From positions 186,001 through 250,000 of the forward strand of contig JAIYAU010000034.1 in assembly GCA_027488865.1 (NCBI GenBank): DNA of 64,000 nt, in the 5' to 3' direction. The DNA comes from Cytophagaceae bacterium. GTDB lineage: Bacteria; Bacteroidota; Bacteroidia; Cytophagales; UBA9547. The notes under the pieces are model-generated. The model was given only the letters and a program-made list of their open reading frames with translations, was not told where the DNA came from and searched no databases. Shown here in pieces: positions 10,424 through 20,041 of this stretch. Each line of letters starts with the position of its first letter. The stretch's first letter is position 1. Position numbers and translations under genes: made by a program.

Positions 10424-11017
10424 TTAGGCAGACTTTAAGGCTAATTTAATTAGTTCCTCCAGTGTTATCTGATTGCCTTTAATTTGTAAAATATTGTCTA
10501 TAGATTTTTCAGCTGAAGTTTTTGGAAATCCCAAAGTTTGTAAAGCAGATAACGCTTCTATTTTAATTTTATTATTATTCGAACCTACAATATTTGAAAA
10601 ATCAGTCGATTGATTGCCCTTTTTTATTTTATCTTTCAATTCCAGAATCAAACGCTGTGCTGTTTTAAGGCCAATCCCTTTCACTGCTTGTATAGTTTTA
10701 ACATCCTCAGAAAGAATTGCCTTTTCAAGTTCTTCTGACGACAAAGAGGATAAAACCATCAAGGCTGTGCTTGGTCCTACACCAGAAACAGAAATCAAAA
10801 GCAAAAATATGGATTTTTCACTATCATCTGCAAATCCAAATAAAGTATGTGCGACTTCTGTAATATGTTGGTATATAAAAACTTTTGAAGTGTCTTTATC
10901 CTTGAGCTGGCTATAGGTATTTAAAGAAATTTTTACTTGGTAGCCAACACCATGAGTTTCGACGATTATATAGGTTGGATCTTTATAAGTAATATTACCT
11001 GTGAGATATGCAATCAT
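10424..11017 (-). CDS. ruvA: Holliday junction branch-migration protein RuvA
   Basis: A 197-residue protein of standard RuvA length. Domain I is an OB fold starting MIAYLTGNITYKD. Domain II has two helix-hairpin-helix motifs, SVSGVGPSTALMVL (about residue 78) and AVKGIGLKTAQRLI (about residue 113). Domain III is a C-terminal UBA-like three-helix bundle (ALSALQTLGFPK) that contacts RuvB, joined by an acidic/Asn-rich linker. RuvA binds the four-way junction and loads RuvB helicase for branch migration. It precedes sprA by 22 bp on the same strand. No ruvB or ruvC is nearby. No convincing promoter was found upstream. Confidence 0.95.
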   Translation of the reverse strand: MIAYLTGNITYKDPTYIIVETHGVGYQVKISLNTYSQLKDKDTSKVFIYQHITEVAHTLFGFADDSEKSIFLLLISVSGVGPSTALMVLSSLSSEELEKAILSEDVKTIQAVKGIGLKTAQRLILELKDKIKKGNQSTDFSNIVGSNNNKIKIEALSALQTLGFPKTSAEKSIDNILQIKGNQITLEELIKLALKSA

Positions 11018-11100
11018 TTAATATAAACTTGATTATAACATAAAATGATGTGCAAGATAAATTAAAAAAATAGTATTCTGAAAAATGATTGAAAAGGTAT

Positions 11101-11145
11101 AAATAAAAAACGTCCCAAAACCTTTTTTAAGAGTATTGGGACGTT
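11101..11145 (-). terminator. Intrinsic terminator behind the type IX-sorted protein gene
   Basis: A 10-bp perfect stem (AACGTCCCAA at 11109-11118 and TTGGGACGTT at 11136-11145) encloses a 17-nt loop and is followed on the minus strand by TTTTATTT. It is 16 bp past the stop of the upstream gene. Confidence 0.75.
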
Positions 11146-11160
11146 AAGTAAACTACAATT

Positions 11161-12162
11161 TTATTGATAAATAAGCTTATATGTTTTGGTTGTTTCGCCC
11201 GACTTCAACTCTAAAAGGTAAACACCTTTGGGGTGGTTGCGCAAGTTTATAGATCTGTGGCCGGATAAATTAGAGGCAGGTTCATAATACACCTGTTTTC
11301 CAGAGGAGGATCTTACTGTAATTTCAAAATTGGCTGATGCATCTACCAAAAACTCTCCATCAGATGAAGGGTTCGGGTACGCTTCCGTTGTTAAACGAGA
11401 TGCATCAGAGTCTTCAATATTAGTAGTATTAATGCAGGCATAACCGTATTTGCTGATTGCTTTGGTATTTTGAATTAACTCAAACCGCTCAGCAGTTTTA
11501 ACTAAGTTGTCACTATTGTAAGTATAGCTATTATTTACGGCTACTGTGGTTGGACTAATTGAAGGATATATTTTTAATAAATTATTTTTGTTGAAATAAG
11601 CGAATATATCCTCAGTAGTACCAAGATTTTTAAAAGGATTCTCCTTGTCGTCGTATTGGAATGTTGCGGCAGCGAAGATACTAAACTGACTAACAAAAAT
11701 TGAAGCACTGGTAATATTACCATTTGTAAAAGCAATATCTGTTAATTCCAAATTAGGATCTTGCACACCACTAAGAACATCACCGTTATAAGAGAATTTG
11801 GTCGTATCCTTTTTAACACTCGATCCTAATTTATAGTGACGCACCTGTTTAACAAGATTTGATCCGATCCACTCATTTTTTGAGAAGTATCCAGTTCTTT
11901 GGTTGGTAATAGTGAAATTGATTACACTATCTAACCTATTCTCGCTGTAATAATAGTTATCATAAGCTATTTGTACGCTAGTAAGGGTATCAAAATATGT
12001 CTTTTTAATGGGTAAACCGTTAGAATTGTATTCAAGCTTACCAATAGATGTCGTACCGCTTGCCTTTGTGGTATCCATTTGTACCACCAGTTTGCATTGA
12101 GCCTGCGCAACCAATGTGGCAGATAAAAGAAAAATTGAGAGATAGAATGTCTTCATAATCAA
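11161..12162 (-). CDS. Secreted protein of unknown function with a type IX sorting domain
   Basis: A 333-residue protein. The second Met (12156) gives the cleaner signal peptide (MKTFYLSIFLLSATLVAQAQ). The body contains YD/RHS-like short strands (YNSNGLPIKKTYFD, YNSDNLVKTAERF) of the kind found in Bacteroidota secreted beta-rich proteins; no catalytic motif is recognised. The last 75 residues form a clear type A type IX sorting domain: AYPNPSSDGEF, then SSGKQVYYE, then NLRNHPKGVYLLELKSG, ending in KTYKLIYQ. It is therefore predicted to be exported by Sec, passed through SprA and anchored or released at the surface. It is a single-gene unit with its own terminator. Confidence 0.85.
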   Translation of the reverse strand: MIMKTFYLSIFLLSATLVAQAQCKLVVQMDTTKASGTTSIGKLEYNSNGLPIKKTYFDTLTSVQIAYDNYYYSENRLDSVINFTITNQRTGYFSKNEWIGSNLVKQVRHYKLGSSVKKDTTKFSYNGDVLSGVQDPNLELTDIAFTNGNITSASIFVSQFSIFAAATFQYDDKENPFKNLGTTEDIFAYFNKNNLLKIYPSISPTTVAVNNSYTYNSDNLVKTAERFELIQNTKAISKYGYACINTTNIEDSDASRLTTEAYPNPSSDGEFLVDASANFEITVRSSSGKQVYYEPASNLSGHRSINLRNHPKGVYLLELKSGETTKTYKLIYQ

Positions 12163-12403
12163 ATATTATTTTTTCAATAATTAATTGTAAAATTAAAATA
12201 ATTTTAATGAATTCAAAAAGATGTGACGCTAATTTGGTTTAATTTAGTTAAAATAATTTTTTAAAAGTAATTTCTAAATGATTAATAAACGGATATATTA
12301 ATTAGGAACGTTGAATTAGGACAATAGTACTTTAATAATGAGTTTACTAGCACAATTTAAGAACTCCATTATTCACTTTTAATTACATCAACTTGGTAGT
12401 TAA
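12163..12403. other. AT-rich intergenic stretch between the type IX cargo gene and amtB terminator
   Basis: No open frame with a plausible start, no RNA signature and no repeat was seen here. It probably holds the promoter of the gene that starts at 12162, but no good TAnnTTTG box was found. Confidence 0.4.
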
Positions 12404-12435
12404 CAAAAAAGAGGTTGTCCAAATTGGACAACCTC
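12404..12435 (-). terminator. Intrinsic terminator behind amtB
   Basis: A perfect 10-bp stem (GAGGTTGTCC at 12411-12420 and GGACAACCTC at 12426-12435) with an AAATT loop is followed on the minus strand by six T residues. It lies 28 bp past the ammonium transporter stop. Confidence 0.85.
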
Positions 12436-12463
12436 CATAAAATTATCACAATATTAAAACAAC

Positions 12464-13828
12464 TTAGATAGATTCTCCATGTTGAGACATATCCAATCCC
12501 ATTTTCTCTTCTTCAGCTGTTACACGAAGTGGAGAAATTAAGTTAGTTATAATTAGAAGCAAATAAGAACCTCCAAATGCAAATCCAGAAACTAATGCCA
12601 ATGCGATTAAATGTTTAACAAAAAGGGCAGTTTCTCCAAAGAATAATCCATTTCCTGCAGCGCCTTCCATAGTAACTACACCGTTAACTGCGCCTGTTGC
12701 AAATACACCAGTCATAACCATACCGACCATTCCACCTACACCATGGCAAGGAAATACATCTAAAGTATCATCTAATGAAGTTTTAGTTCTCCAATCTACT
12801 ACGATGTTACTAATTAAGGCCGCAACAACACCAATGAAAATTGAATGTGGAATAGTAACAAAACCAGCTGCTGGAGTAATAGCAACTAGACCTACCACTG
12901 CACCAATACAAGCACCTAATGCCGAAGGCTTTTTACCTTTAATACTGTCATAAAACACCCAAGCTAATGCAGCAGCAGCTGAAGCAGTGTTAGTTGTAGC
13001 AAACGCTGTAGCCGCTAATTGGCCAGCACCAACTGCAGAACCTGCATTAAAACCAAACCATCCGAACCATAACAAACCAGTACCTAACATAACAAATGGT
13101 ACGTTAGCAGGTTTGTGCTCTCCGTGTCCACTTTCCGTAATACGTCCTTTTAAGAATATAGCAGAAGCCAACGCAGCCCAACCTGCCGACATGTGTACTA
13201 CAGTACCTCCAGCAAAGTCAAGAACACCTAATTTGAACAAGAAACCTTCAGGATGCCATGTCCAGTGTGCTAGAGGGGCATATATAAATAAACTAAATAA
13301 TACTATGAACAAAATGTACGAAGTAAATTTAATCCTTTCGGCAAACGCACCAGTAATAAGTGCAGGAGTGATAATAGCAAACTTTAATTGAAAAAAAGCA
13401 AACAATACCAATGGGATTGTTGGAGCCAAAGCCCAAGGTGCACCATCCAATACTCCTTTAAACATTAAGAAGGTAGTTGGATCACCAATTACTCCGCCAA
13501 TGTCGTCACCAAAAGCCAAACTAAAGCCTACCACAATCCATAATACTGAAATTACAGCCATGGAGATTACACTTTGCAACATCGTAGAAACGATGTTTTT
13601 TGCATTCACCATTCCACCATAAAAATAGGCTAGACCTGGAGTCATCAATAATACCAATGCTGCTGCTGCCAACATCCACGCGGTATCACCAGTATTAATT
13701 GCAGCAATTTTCTCAGCCACTTCTTTAGTGGGAGGAAGAGGTACGTTGGGTATAAACAACGCCGCCAGTGCCACACCTATCAAAATGATAAATGGCACAA
13801 TTGATAGTCTGTCTTTTTTTAGTTCCAT
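12464..13828 (-). CDS. amtB: Ammonium transporter AmtB/Amt
   Basis: A 454-residue polytopic membrane protein of the Amt/MEP/Rh family, which conducts ammonium across the inner membrane. Family marks include the twin pore histidines in GGTVVHMSAGWAALASA and FPCHGVGGMVGMV, the FAFFQLKFAIITPALITGA segment, and the GAFAER turn. The N-terminus has one extra hydrophobic segment (SIVPFIILIGVALAALFIP) before the first conserved helix, which may act as a signal or additional helix. In many bacteria amtB is paired with glnK; no PII gene is adjacent here, so any PII partner must be encoded elsewhere. It is a monocistronic unit with a TAACTTTG -7 box upstream and a strong terminator. Confidence 0.95.
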   Translation of the reverse strand: MELKKDRLSIVPFIILIGVALAALFIPNVPLPPTKEVAEKIAAINTGDTAWMLAAAALVLLMTPGLAYFYGGMVNAKNIVSTMLQSVISMAVISVLWIVVGFSLAFGDDIGGVIGDPTTFLMFKGVLDGAPWALAPTIPLVLFAFFQLKFAIITPALITGAFAERIKFTSYILFIVLFSLFIYAPLAHWTWHPEGFLFKLGVLDFAGGTVVHMSAGWAALASAIFLKGRITESGHGEHKPANVPFVMLGTGLLWFGWFGFNAGSAVGAGQLAATAFATTNTASAAAALAWVFYDSIKGKKPSALGACIGAVVGLVAITPAAGFVTIPHSIFIGVVAALISNIVVDWRTKTSLDDTLDVFPCHGVGGMVGMVMTGVFATGAVNGVVTMEGAAGNGLFFGETALFVKHLIALALVSGFAFGGSYLLLIITNLISPLRVTAEEEKMGLDMSQHGESI

Positions 13829-13886
13829 AATAGTAATAGTTTTTAAAGTTTTGAATTTAACTAAGATTTATTGTCTGTTGTTGTTA

Positions 13887-13894
13887 CAAAGTTA
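13887..13894 (-). promoter_or_regulatory. -7 box of amtB
   Basis: The minus strand reads TAACTTTG, a perfect TAnnTTTG. It predicts initiation near 13880 and a leader of about 50 nt. No -33 TTG is visible at the usual distance, so an activator may be needed. Confidence 0.45.
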
Positions 13895-14774
13895 ATTATA
13901 ATTTTTCTTAAATTAAAATAAATTTTAAAGCTATTTTTAAATATTATATCATTTATTAATTATTTATGCCTTAAAATACAGCCTAATCTCATTAAAATAT
14001 GCATTTTTTTTAATAATTCGGTTATTATTTGAAGATTAATAAATTATGATAAAGCCAAGAATAATTGTAATATGACTAAAAATCAAGCTATTGGTGATAA
14101 ATATTGTCCGTTTTTTAAAAAACAAGTTCTATATTCATATATTTCTAAAATATTTATGGCCATTATAGTCGAATACCGAACCTGATCATCATAATTATTC
14201 ATAAAAAGACAATTTTTATTACCTAATTACATAAATTAAGTATAGAATTTTTGAGTAAATAAAAGGCCACCTTACCAAATAAGACAAGCAACTTTTGATG
14301 GAACTTCTGGTGGGCGTTGGGTGCTAAGTAAAATGTTAAGTTGATTAAAATTTATTTAATAGGTTCGACAGAGTTAAAGAACGTAGGCCTGTTTTGTCAT
14401 TCCAATTATTAATTGTTGAAAAACGAACTAGCCAAACTTGGTATTATTGTACTTTTCTAATATTTTTTCACCATTTAAGCTGATATCATCTTCCAAGCAT
14501 CTTCCGAGTATCATCCGAGAACCATCCGAGAATGTGATAATTGAACTTTTCTAAGTGAGTAAACCAACTCGCTAACACTATAAAGGCCCTTCTTTGGTTG
14601 AAATATAATAAGCTGTACCAGTTGATTAATCTTATTAAGGTGTAATTGCTCAAAATCAGAAACAATTGCTCTTCGTTAGACATTAGATAATCACCACTTT
14701 AATTGATTCCGTAGAAATTTATTACCTATGTGGTGTAAATCATCAAAATGAGCGAACCTAAAGTGGCACATTAA
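13895..14774. other. 0.9 kb AT-rich stretch without a convincing gene
   Basis: Only short frames occur here, such as 37 codons from 14072 and 65 codons on the minus strand at 14486-14683, with no recognisable product. The first 300 bp are extremely A/T-rich. A short degenerate tandem repeat is at 14487-14531. The stretch may be a decayed insertion or gene, but no transposase or integrase remnant was recognised. Confidence 0.4.
14487..14531. repeat. Short degenerate tandem repeat (about four units of 11-14 bp)
   Basis: Four successive units share the core CATC(TT)CC followed by AAG or GAG: CATCTTCCAAG, CATCTTCCGAGTAT, CATCCGAGAAC and CATCCGAGAA. The units differ slightly, so this is an old or evolving repeat. 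It lies in a stretch with no gene. Confidence 0.6.
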
Positions 14775-15593
14775 TTGTATAAGGATTTAAGAATTTTAAC
14801 AATTAGTCACTTGATAAAAGAAACCATTTTAACTGTTGTATGGTCTGTTTTTGGGATAGGGTACTTAACCAAAAACTACGAATTGATTTTACAAAAATTA
14901 GAGCGTTTAATTGCTCGAAATAAAACATTAGAGGAGGTAGATTTAGAAATTTTAACAAAGTACAGCAGATTTTACAAAGGACTTTCTCCACATATGAAAT
15001 ATGTATTTGAGGAAAGATTAGCATTATTTATGTTTAGCAGAAGTTTTGAAGGTATTGGATTAGAGATTACCTCAAAAATGAAAGTTTTGATATCGGCTTA
15101 TGCAGCTCAACTTACTTTTGGTATCCATAATTTTGAATTTAAAAATTTTAAGAAAATTAAACTTTATGGTGGCCCTTTCTCAATAACAGAGGGTGTTTTT
15201 CAAAGTTGGTTGATTGAAGCAGAAAACGATACAATACATGTATCTTGGCCAGATTTTTATACAGAAATAAGAATAAAGCGTAAAAATGTTCCGTTGGGGC
15301 TTGAAATTATGGCAAGATTGCTACAAATTGAAAATAAAAGCCAGAAAATAATATCTTTAAAGACGGATAAAACGGGACATTTAGAATATTTTAACGTCAA
15401 TCTATACCAACAAATAGTAATGGATTCTGATTTTCAGTTATTTACCAAAACTGATTTATTATCTTTAGATAACTTCATAAAAGCATGTATCCTTTATTAT
15501 CATTCCGATCCAGTAAAAATGAAAAACTGCTATCCGCGTTTATATGAAGAAATAAATAAGGCAGTGTTTACAGAATTTGCTGAGGTGGCATAA
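14775..15593 (+). CDS. MtfA-like protein lacking the zinc-peptidase motif
   Basis: A 272-residue protein, read from a TTG at 14775; no ATG occurs before codon 74, so the start is uncertain. A hydrophobic segment at residues 17-30 may anchor it. Residues 67-138 follow the MtfA (Mlc titration factor A) peptidase family closely: FYKGLSPHMKYVFEERL, FEGIGLEITSKMKVLISAYA and the KIKLYGGPFS strand. In MtfA the catalytic HExxH follows a LGL motif and is followed by AL..EN. Here the same place reads LGL-EIMAR-LLQIEN (EIMAR at 177-181), so both zinc histidines and the catalytic Glu are gone. It is therefore probably not a protease and may be a binding or regulatory protein. The family assignment is from recognition, without an alignment. 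Confidence 0.7.
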   Translation: MYKDLRILTISHLIKETILTVVWSVFGIGYLTKNYELILQKLERLIARNKTLEEVDLEILTKYSRFYKGLSPHMKYVFEERLALFMFSRSFEGIGLEITSKMKVLISAYAAQLTFGIHNFEFKNFKKIKLYGGPFSITEGVFQSWLIEAENDTIHVSWPDFYTEIRIKRKNVPLGLEIMARLLQIENKSQKIISLKTDKTGHLEYFNVNLYQQIVMDSDFQLFTKTDLLSLDNFIKACILYYHSDPVKMKNCYPRLYEEINKAVFTEFAEVA

Positions 15594-15831
15594 ATGCAAT
15601 TTATGCTTCTTAGAAATTAAGATATCAATATTAACTATCCTCATTGTTGGGGAAATATATTTAACTTATTATTCTAACACCAAAACAAAATACAAAGTTA
15701 TAGCTGAGTATAAAATGATAATTCATTAGTTTAATCTATAAATATTTGAAAGGTTCTGCTTTTGGCTTCAAACAAACTAGCACCAAACTAATTTATCATT
15801 GTCTAAATAATTTTTTTTAGTCTTTCAGGTA

Positions 15832-18800
15832 CTACTTACCATATTCACTTGGTAAAATACCATAATATGATTTAAATGTTTTGCTAAAGTATTTGGGGTC
15901 AGAAAAACCTACTGCAAATGCAATTTCTGAAATGTTTTTTCCACTAGCTATAATAAGTTTTGCCGCTCTTTTCATCCGTTGTATTCTAATAAGGTCAGTT
16001 GGTGGCTGGCCAGTAAGCGCAGTAAGTTTTTTTGAAAAATTACTTCTATGCATGTTCATTGTTTTGCTGAGTTGTTCCACACCAAAATCCTCATCAGCTA
16101 GATTTTCTTCTATGGTATTGTGAATTTTGGCAAGCCATATCTTGTCTAAAGAGTTATCAGAAATTGGCTTTAACAAATATTCTTCATCAATACTCACTTT
16201 CTTTTTTAATAATTCTCTGTTTTGCAATAAGTTGCAGACCTTTAGAGCTAAAATTTGTGGATTGAAAGGTTTGAGCATATAGTCATCTATACCTGTTTTA
16301 AGACCGCTGATAATGCTAGATTCTTCATTTTGTGAGGTTAACAAAATAATTGGGATGTGGCTAGTATCTAAATCTTCTTTTAGTTGCTTGCTCATAAAAA
16401 ATCCATCCATATCTGGCATTACAACATCTGACACAATTAAATCTGGCATGTTTGATTTAGCTAATGCTAGGGCTTTAGAGCCATTTTCGGCCTCCATTAT
16501 TTCAAAATGACTCTTTAATGAATACACAATTGACTTACGGACTTCGTCTTGATCGTCCACTATCAAGATGAGGCTTCCTTCAATTCCGTCAAATTGACTT
16601 TCATAAATAACAGTTTCCACCGACTTGTTTGTATTATTAAATGGAGTTTTTAAAATCGGCTTGAATTCTAAGGAATATTCTTCAGCATTATCTATCTTAA
16701 TATCATCTTTAAAATTAAGTTTAAATTCTGAACCCTGTCCAGGTTGTGAAGATACCGACCAACTTGCTTGATGATACTTTAAAAATTCTTTAATAAGCTC
16801 TAAACCAAGACCAGTACCTTTTTCACCTTTGGTACCTAGCGCAGATCTGTGAAATGAGTTTTGGCTAATTATATTAATTTGATCTTCCGTCATACCGATG
16901 CCGTTGTCTCTAATAGTTATATTAAAGCCGCTTGAATTGTATTGAACATCAATCATTATGTATCCCTCTGATTGTGTGAACTTTATGGCATTTACAAGAA
17001 GATTTCTAATAATTGTTTCAAACATATCTTGGTCTACATGTACCCTCAAAGATGCACTAGCTGAGTAGGTTGTTGCAATCTGTTTTTCTTTTAAAGTAAA
17101 TTCAAATTGATTTATTATTTTAATAATTGTAGCATTGAGGTCTATTTCAATTGGAGTAAATTGGATTCGGCTTGTTTGTGTTCGCGCCCAGTCAAGAAGA
17201 TTTTCTACAATATTTAAGGCGTTTTTGGAGGCTTGGTATATATAATTGGTCATTTCTAGTTGTTCTTCTTGGGCGCGTACGATTTGTGGATTAGCTAACA
17301 ATTGTGCTAAACCTGCTATGGAAGAAAACGGTGCCCTAAGGTCATGAGCAATAATGGAAAATAAGGTGTTTTTGGTATTATTAGCTACTTCAAGTTCTCG
17401 TTTTTGTTTTTCAAGTAAGTCTTTTTGGCTCATAATCTCAGTTGTTCTTAACTTGATTTTTTCTTCCAAAATTTTATTCCGAAGCTGAATGCGCCAAGTC
17501 TTAAACTTAAAGTAAAAATAGACGCCTAAGACAAAAATTATAAAAATGGCTGACCTAAACCACCATGTTTGCCAAAAGGGAGGTGAAATGTAAATTTTAA
17601 AGCTGTAAATGGGCCCTCTCAGCTGCGTCCCTAACAATGTATTTCTTGCAAAAAAGGTGTAATTCCCTGGTGGAATAGCGGGATAACTAACACTGTTATT
17701 TTTGCCCAAAATTTGCCAATCGTCCTCTAATCCCTCCATTTTGTATTCCACATCGATTTTTTCATTGCCTAATTTGTAAGTTAGACTTGACAAGAAGAGC
17801 GTAAGATGGTTTTTTTGATGAGAAAGAGACATTTCACCAAGGGTAAGTATATTTTTATGTTGAAGAAATGGTTTATTAAACAATCGAATTTCTGTTATAC
17901 ACGGTGTGTTATCGATGGTCTCTTCTGGAAGCTGCTGGGTATCAAACCAACATAGCCCACTACTCGTGCCAAAGTATAAATTCTGATTTGTAATAAAACT
18001 TGCATTAATAATAAAATCTTCTCCAGGAATGCCGTCACTAAGGCCATACCAACCACATTCTCCTTTCGTTTTTTGATACCTATACAATCCCCTGTTGGTA
18101 CTTATAAAGAAATCGCCAGTTTGAGCTTGTTCTATTGACTTAATACTTGCTTTGCCAAGTTGGTTTGTGTTTTTTGCTTTTATTAGTTTGTTTTGGTCAA
18201 TATAATAAAGCCCATTAACCGTTCCAACCCATATCGTATTATCCTTGTCTTGATAAAGGCAATTAACATCATGATCTTGTAAACTGTTGAACTGATGTTC
18301 TGTGACAATATCTGTGAAATCGATTTGGTTTAAAGCTAAATAGCTTATGCCGCTATTGGAAGTAGCCCAAACAGTACCTTTAACATCTACCAATACTTTT
18401 GTTGTCCAAGGGCTTTGTAAATGCGTATAATTCGTAAATGTTTGAGTCTTAGGATTGAACTTGGCTACGCCCTTGCCATGTACTGCAAGCCATAAATTAC
18501 CTTCTGCATCTTCATCAATAGATCGGATGTCATTTCGTAATGGCCCAGTTGATTGGCCGTTAAATTGATAATGTTTAAATGAGTTGGTACTAGGTAAATA
18601 CAAACTAAGACCACCTCTAAAAGTTCCAATCCATATTCTTTGTTTGCTATCTTCAAATATGCTCAATACAGCATCATTTGACAAGCCACTTGAATTACTA
18701 ATATCAGTTACAAACGATTTAATTAATTTTAATGAGGAATTGTAAACATATATACCAGAGCCATCAGTACCTATCCATAGATTTCCAAAATGATCTTTAC

Positions 18801-19881
18801 AAATGGCAGAAACGATGTGATTAACAGCAGTTTTTGGTGGAATAATCTGTTTAAATCGGTTGAGAAATTTGTTGGTGAGCGCAAGACCATTTCGGTCTAT
18901 ACCCAACCAAAAACTACCTTCTTGGTCTATAAAGATGGCATTTATCTTATAACTAGCCAGATTAGAATTAGCAGCAACAATATTGGGTACAAATTTTTGC
19001 AACTGAGTGTCAAAATAGTAAAGTCCAGACTCATCGATGGATACCCATATTTTACTTGAATCTTTGCAATATATATTGTTGATTATAGCTGATTTATTAT
19101 TTGCGATAAGTTTAAGGTCAAACTTTTTAAGCACTCTTTTTCCTAGTTGATAATAGTATAGTTCTCCATTGTATTTACCTATCCATAAATTATTTTGTTG
19201 GTCAATTTCCACAGCTGTGTGGAAATTATCAGATAGTACTTTTTCGTTGGTATATTGAAGACTATCTATAAAAATAGACTTGGCTGGATCATATTGATAG
19301 ATCATATTATGTGTTATAAAAAGCAATGTGCCCTTTTTGGTGGCTTTAATAAATGGCAAGGTTTCGTGGAATTTATTGCTTTTAAATAAAGGGACAGCCT
19401 CCATATTTTTTACAAAAAATATACCTTGCCCTGTTCCTAGCCAAATTTGTCCTTTGTTATCCTTGGCAAGACTAATCACATAACTATCTTCTTGATTGGG
19501 AAATTTTACTTGAATGTATTTGTTGAATTCTCTTTGATACAAGGCTAGTCCTTTGTTAGTTCCTATCCATATATCACCATTGTCAACAGGCAGCAGACAT
19601 AAGATATCGGTACCTTTTGGAGACAAAGATTCCTCCTCTTGAATAGCGCGAAAAGTATGGCCATCGTATTTTATTAGTCCTTCGTTAGTTGCTAACCAAA
19701 TAAATCCATCTTTGTCCTGCACAATTTCCTTAACCCGATCTGGATAAAATCCTTCTTTAGGGCCAAATAGTCTAAAACTCACAGACTGGGCATTGCTAAC
19801 ACTAGCGATTCCTAGCAAAGAAATCATCAAATAAATAAAACAAGAGAAGAAGTAACTTGTCTCTTTAAACAGGAATGTCAT
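15832..19881 (-). CDS. Hybrid two-component system regulator (periplasmic propeller, kinase, receiver, AraC)
   Basis: A 1349-residue one-protein signalling system. A signal peptide (to about residue 32) is followed by two seven-bladed propellers made of reg_prop repeats (DKDGFIWLATNEGLIKYDG and many relatives) to about 690, then a Y_Y_Y domain (YKMEGLEDDWQILG, PGNYTFFARN) and one membrane helix near 790-805. The cytoplasmic part has a HisKA domain with phospho-acceptor H846 (IIAHDLRAPFSSI), a GHKL ATPase (NLLVNAIKF, DNGIGM, GEKGTGLGLEL), a receiver with D1152 (IVSDVVMPDMDG) and a C-terminal AraC helix-turn-helix (ISEIAFAVGFSDPKYFSKTF). Such regulators usually sense glycan fragments next to a polysaccharide utilisation locus. 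No SusC/SusD pair is adjacent, so the ligand and regulon are unknown. Confidence 0.93.
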   Translation of the reverse strand: MTFLFKETSYFFSCFIYLMISLLGIASVSNAQSVSFRLFGPKEGFYPDRVKEIVQDKDGFIWLATNEGLIKYDGHTFRAIQEEESLSPKGTDILCLLPVDNGDIWIGTNKGLALYQREFNKYIQVKFPNQEDSYVISLAKDNKGQIWLGTGQGIFFVKNMEAVPLFKSNKFHETLPFIKATKKGTLLFITHNMIYQYDPAKSIFIDSLQYTNEKVLSDNFHTAVEIDQQNNLWIGKYNGELYYYQLGKRVLKKFDLKLIANNKSAIINNIYCKDSSKIWVSIDESGLYYFDTQLQKFVPNIVAANSNLASYKINAIFIDQEGSFWLGIDRNGLALTNKFLNRFKQIIPPKTAVNHIVSAICKDHFGNLWIGTDGSGIYVYNSSLKLIKSFVTDISNSSGLSNDAVLSIFEDSKQRIWIGTFRGGLSLYLPSTNSFKHYQFNGQSTGPLRNDIRSIDEDAEGNLWLAVHGKGVAKFNPKTQTFTNYTHLQSPWTTKVLVDVKGTVWATSNSGISYLALNQIDFTDIVTEHQFNSLQDHDVNCLYQDKDNTIWVGTVNGLYYIDQNKLIKAKNTNQLGKASIKSIEQAQTGDFFISTNRGLYRYQKTKGECGWYGLSDGIPGEDFIINASFITNQNLYFGTSSGLCWFDTQQLPEETIDNTPCITEIRLFNKPFLQHKNILTLGEMSLSHQKNHLTLFLSSLTYKLGNEKIDVEYKMEGLEDDWQILGKNNSVSYPAIPPGNYTFFARNTLLGTQLRGPIYSFKIYISPPFWQTWWFRSAIFIIFVLGVYFYFKFKTWRIQLRNKILEEKIKLRTTEIMSQKDLLEKQKRELEVANNTKNTLFSIIAHDLRAPFSSIAGLAQLLANPQIVRAQEEQLEMTNYIYQASKNALNIVENLLDWARTQTSRIQFTPIEIDLNATIIKIINQFEFTLKEKQIATTYSASASLRVHVDQDMFETIIRNLLVNAIKFTQSEGYIMIDVQYNSSGFNITIRDNGIGMTEDQINIISQNSFHRSALGTKGEKGTGLGLELIKEFLKYHQASWSVSSQPGQGSEFKLNFKDDIKIDNAEEYSLEFKPILKTPFNNTNKSVETVIYESQFDGIEGSLILIVDDQDEVRKSIVYSLKSHFEIMEAENGSKALALAKSNMPDLIVSDVVMPDMDGFFMSKQLKEDLDTSHIPIILLTSQNEESSIISGLKTGIDDYMLKPFNPQILALKVCNLLQNRELLKKKVSIDEEYLLKPISDNSLDKIWLAKIHNTIEENLADEDFGVEQLSKTMNMHRSNFSKKLTALTGQPPTDLIRIQRMKRAAKLIIASGKNISEIAFAVGFSDPKYFSKTFKSYYGILPSEYGK

Positions 19882-20041
19882 TTATTATCCACAACAATAA
19901 GGTACAATTGCAATATACGATAGTATAAAACTTGCAACCGTAAAAATTGTATTAAATAAACAAAAAAAGTTATTATTGGATGATTTTTGGTCCTAACACT
20001 AATTCCGGCCCTGACTCCACGACATAAGCAACAGAATAAAT

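Noticed and set aside
14072-14185. 37-codon frame in the AT-rich stretch
   Set aside because: No signal peptide, no homology recognised, no promoter; too short to support.
14486-14683. 65-codon minus-strand frame
   Set aside because: Its end is made by the tandem repeat and it has no recognisable product.
13829-14774. Possible integrative element or defence island
   Set aside because: No integrase, transposase, tRNA, terminal repeats or defence gene was found; only AT-rich sequence and a short repeat.
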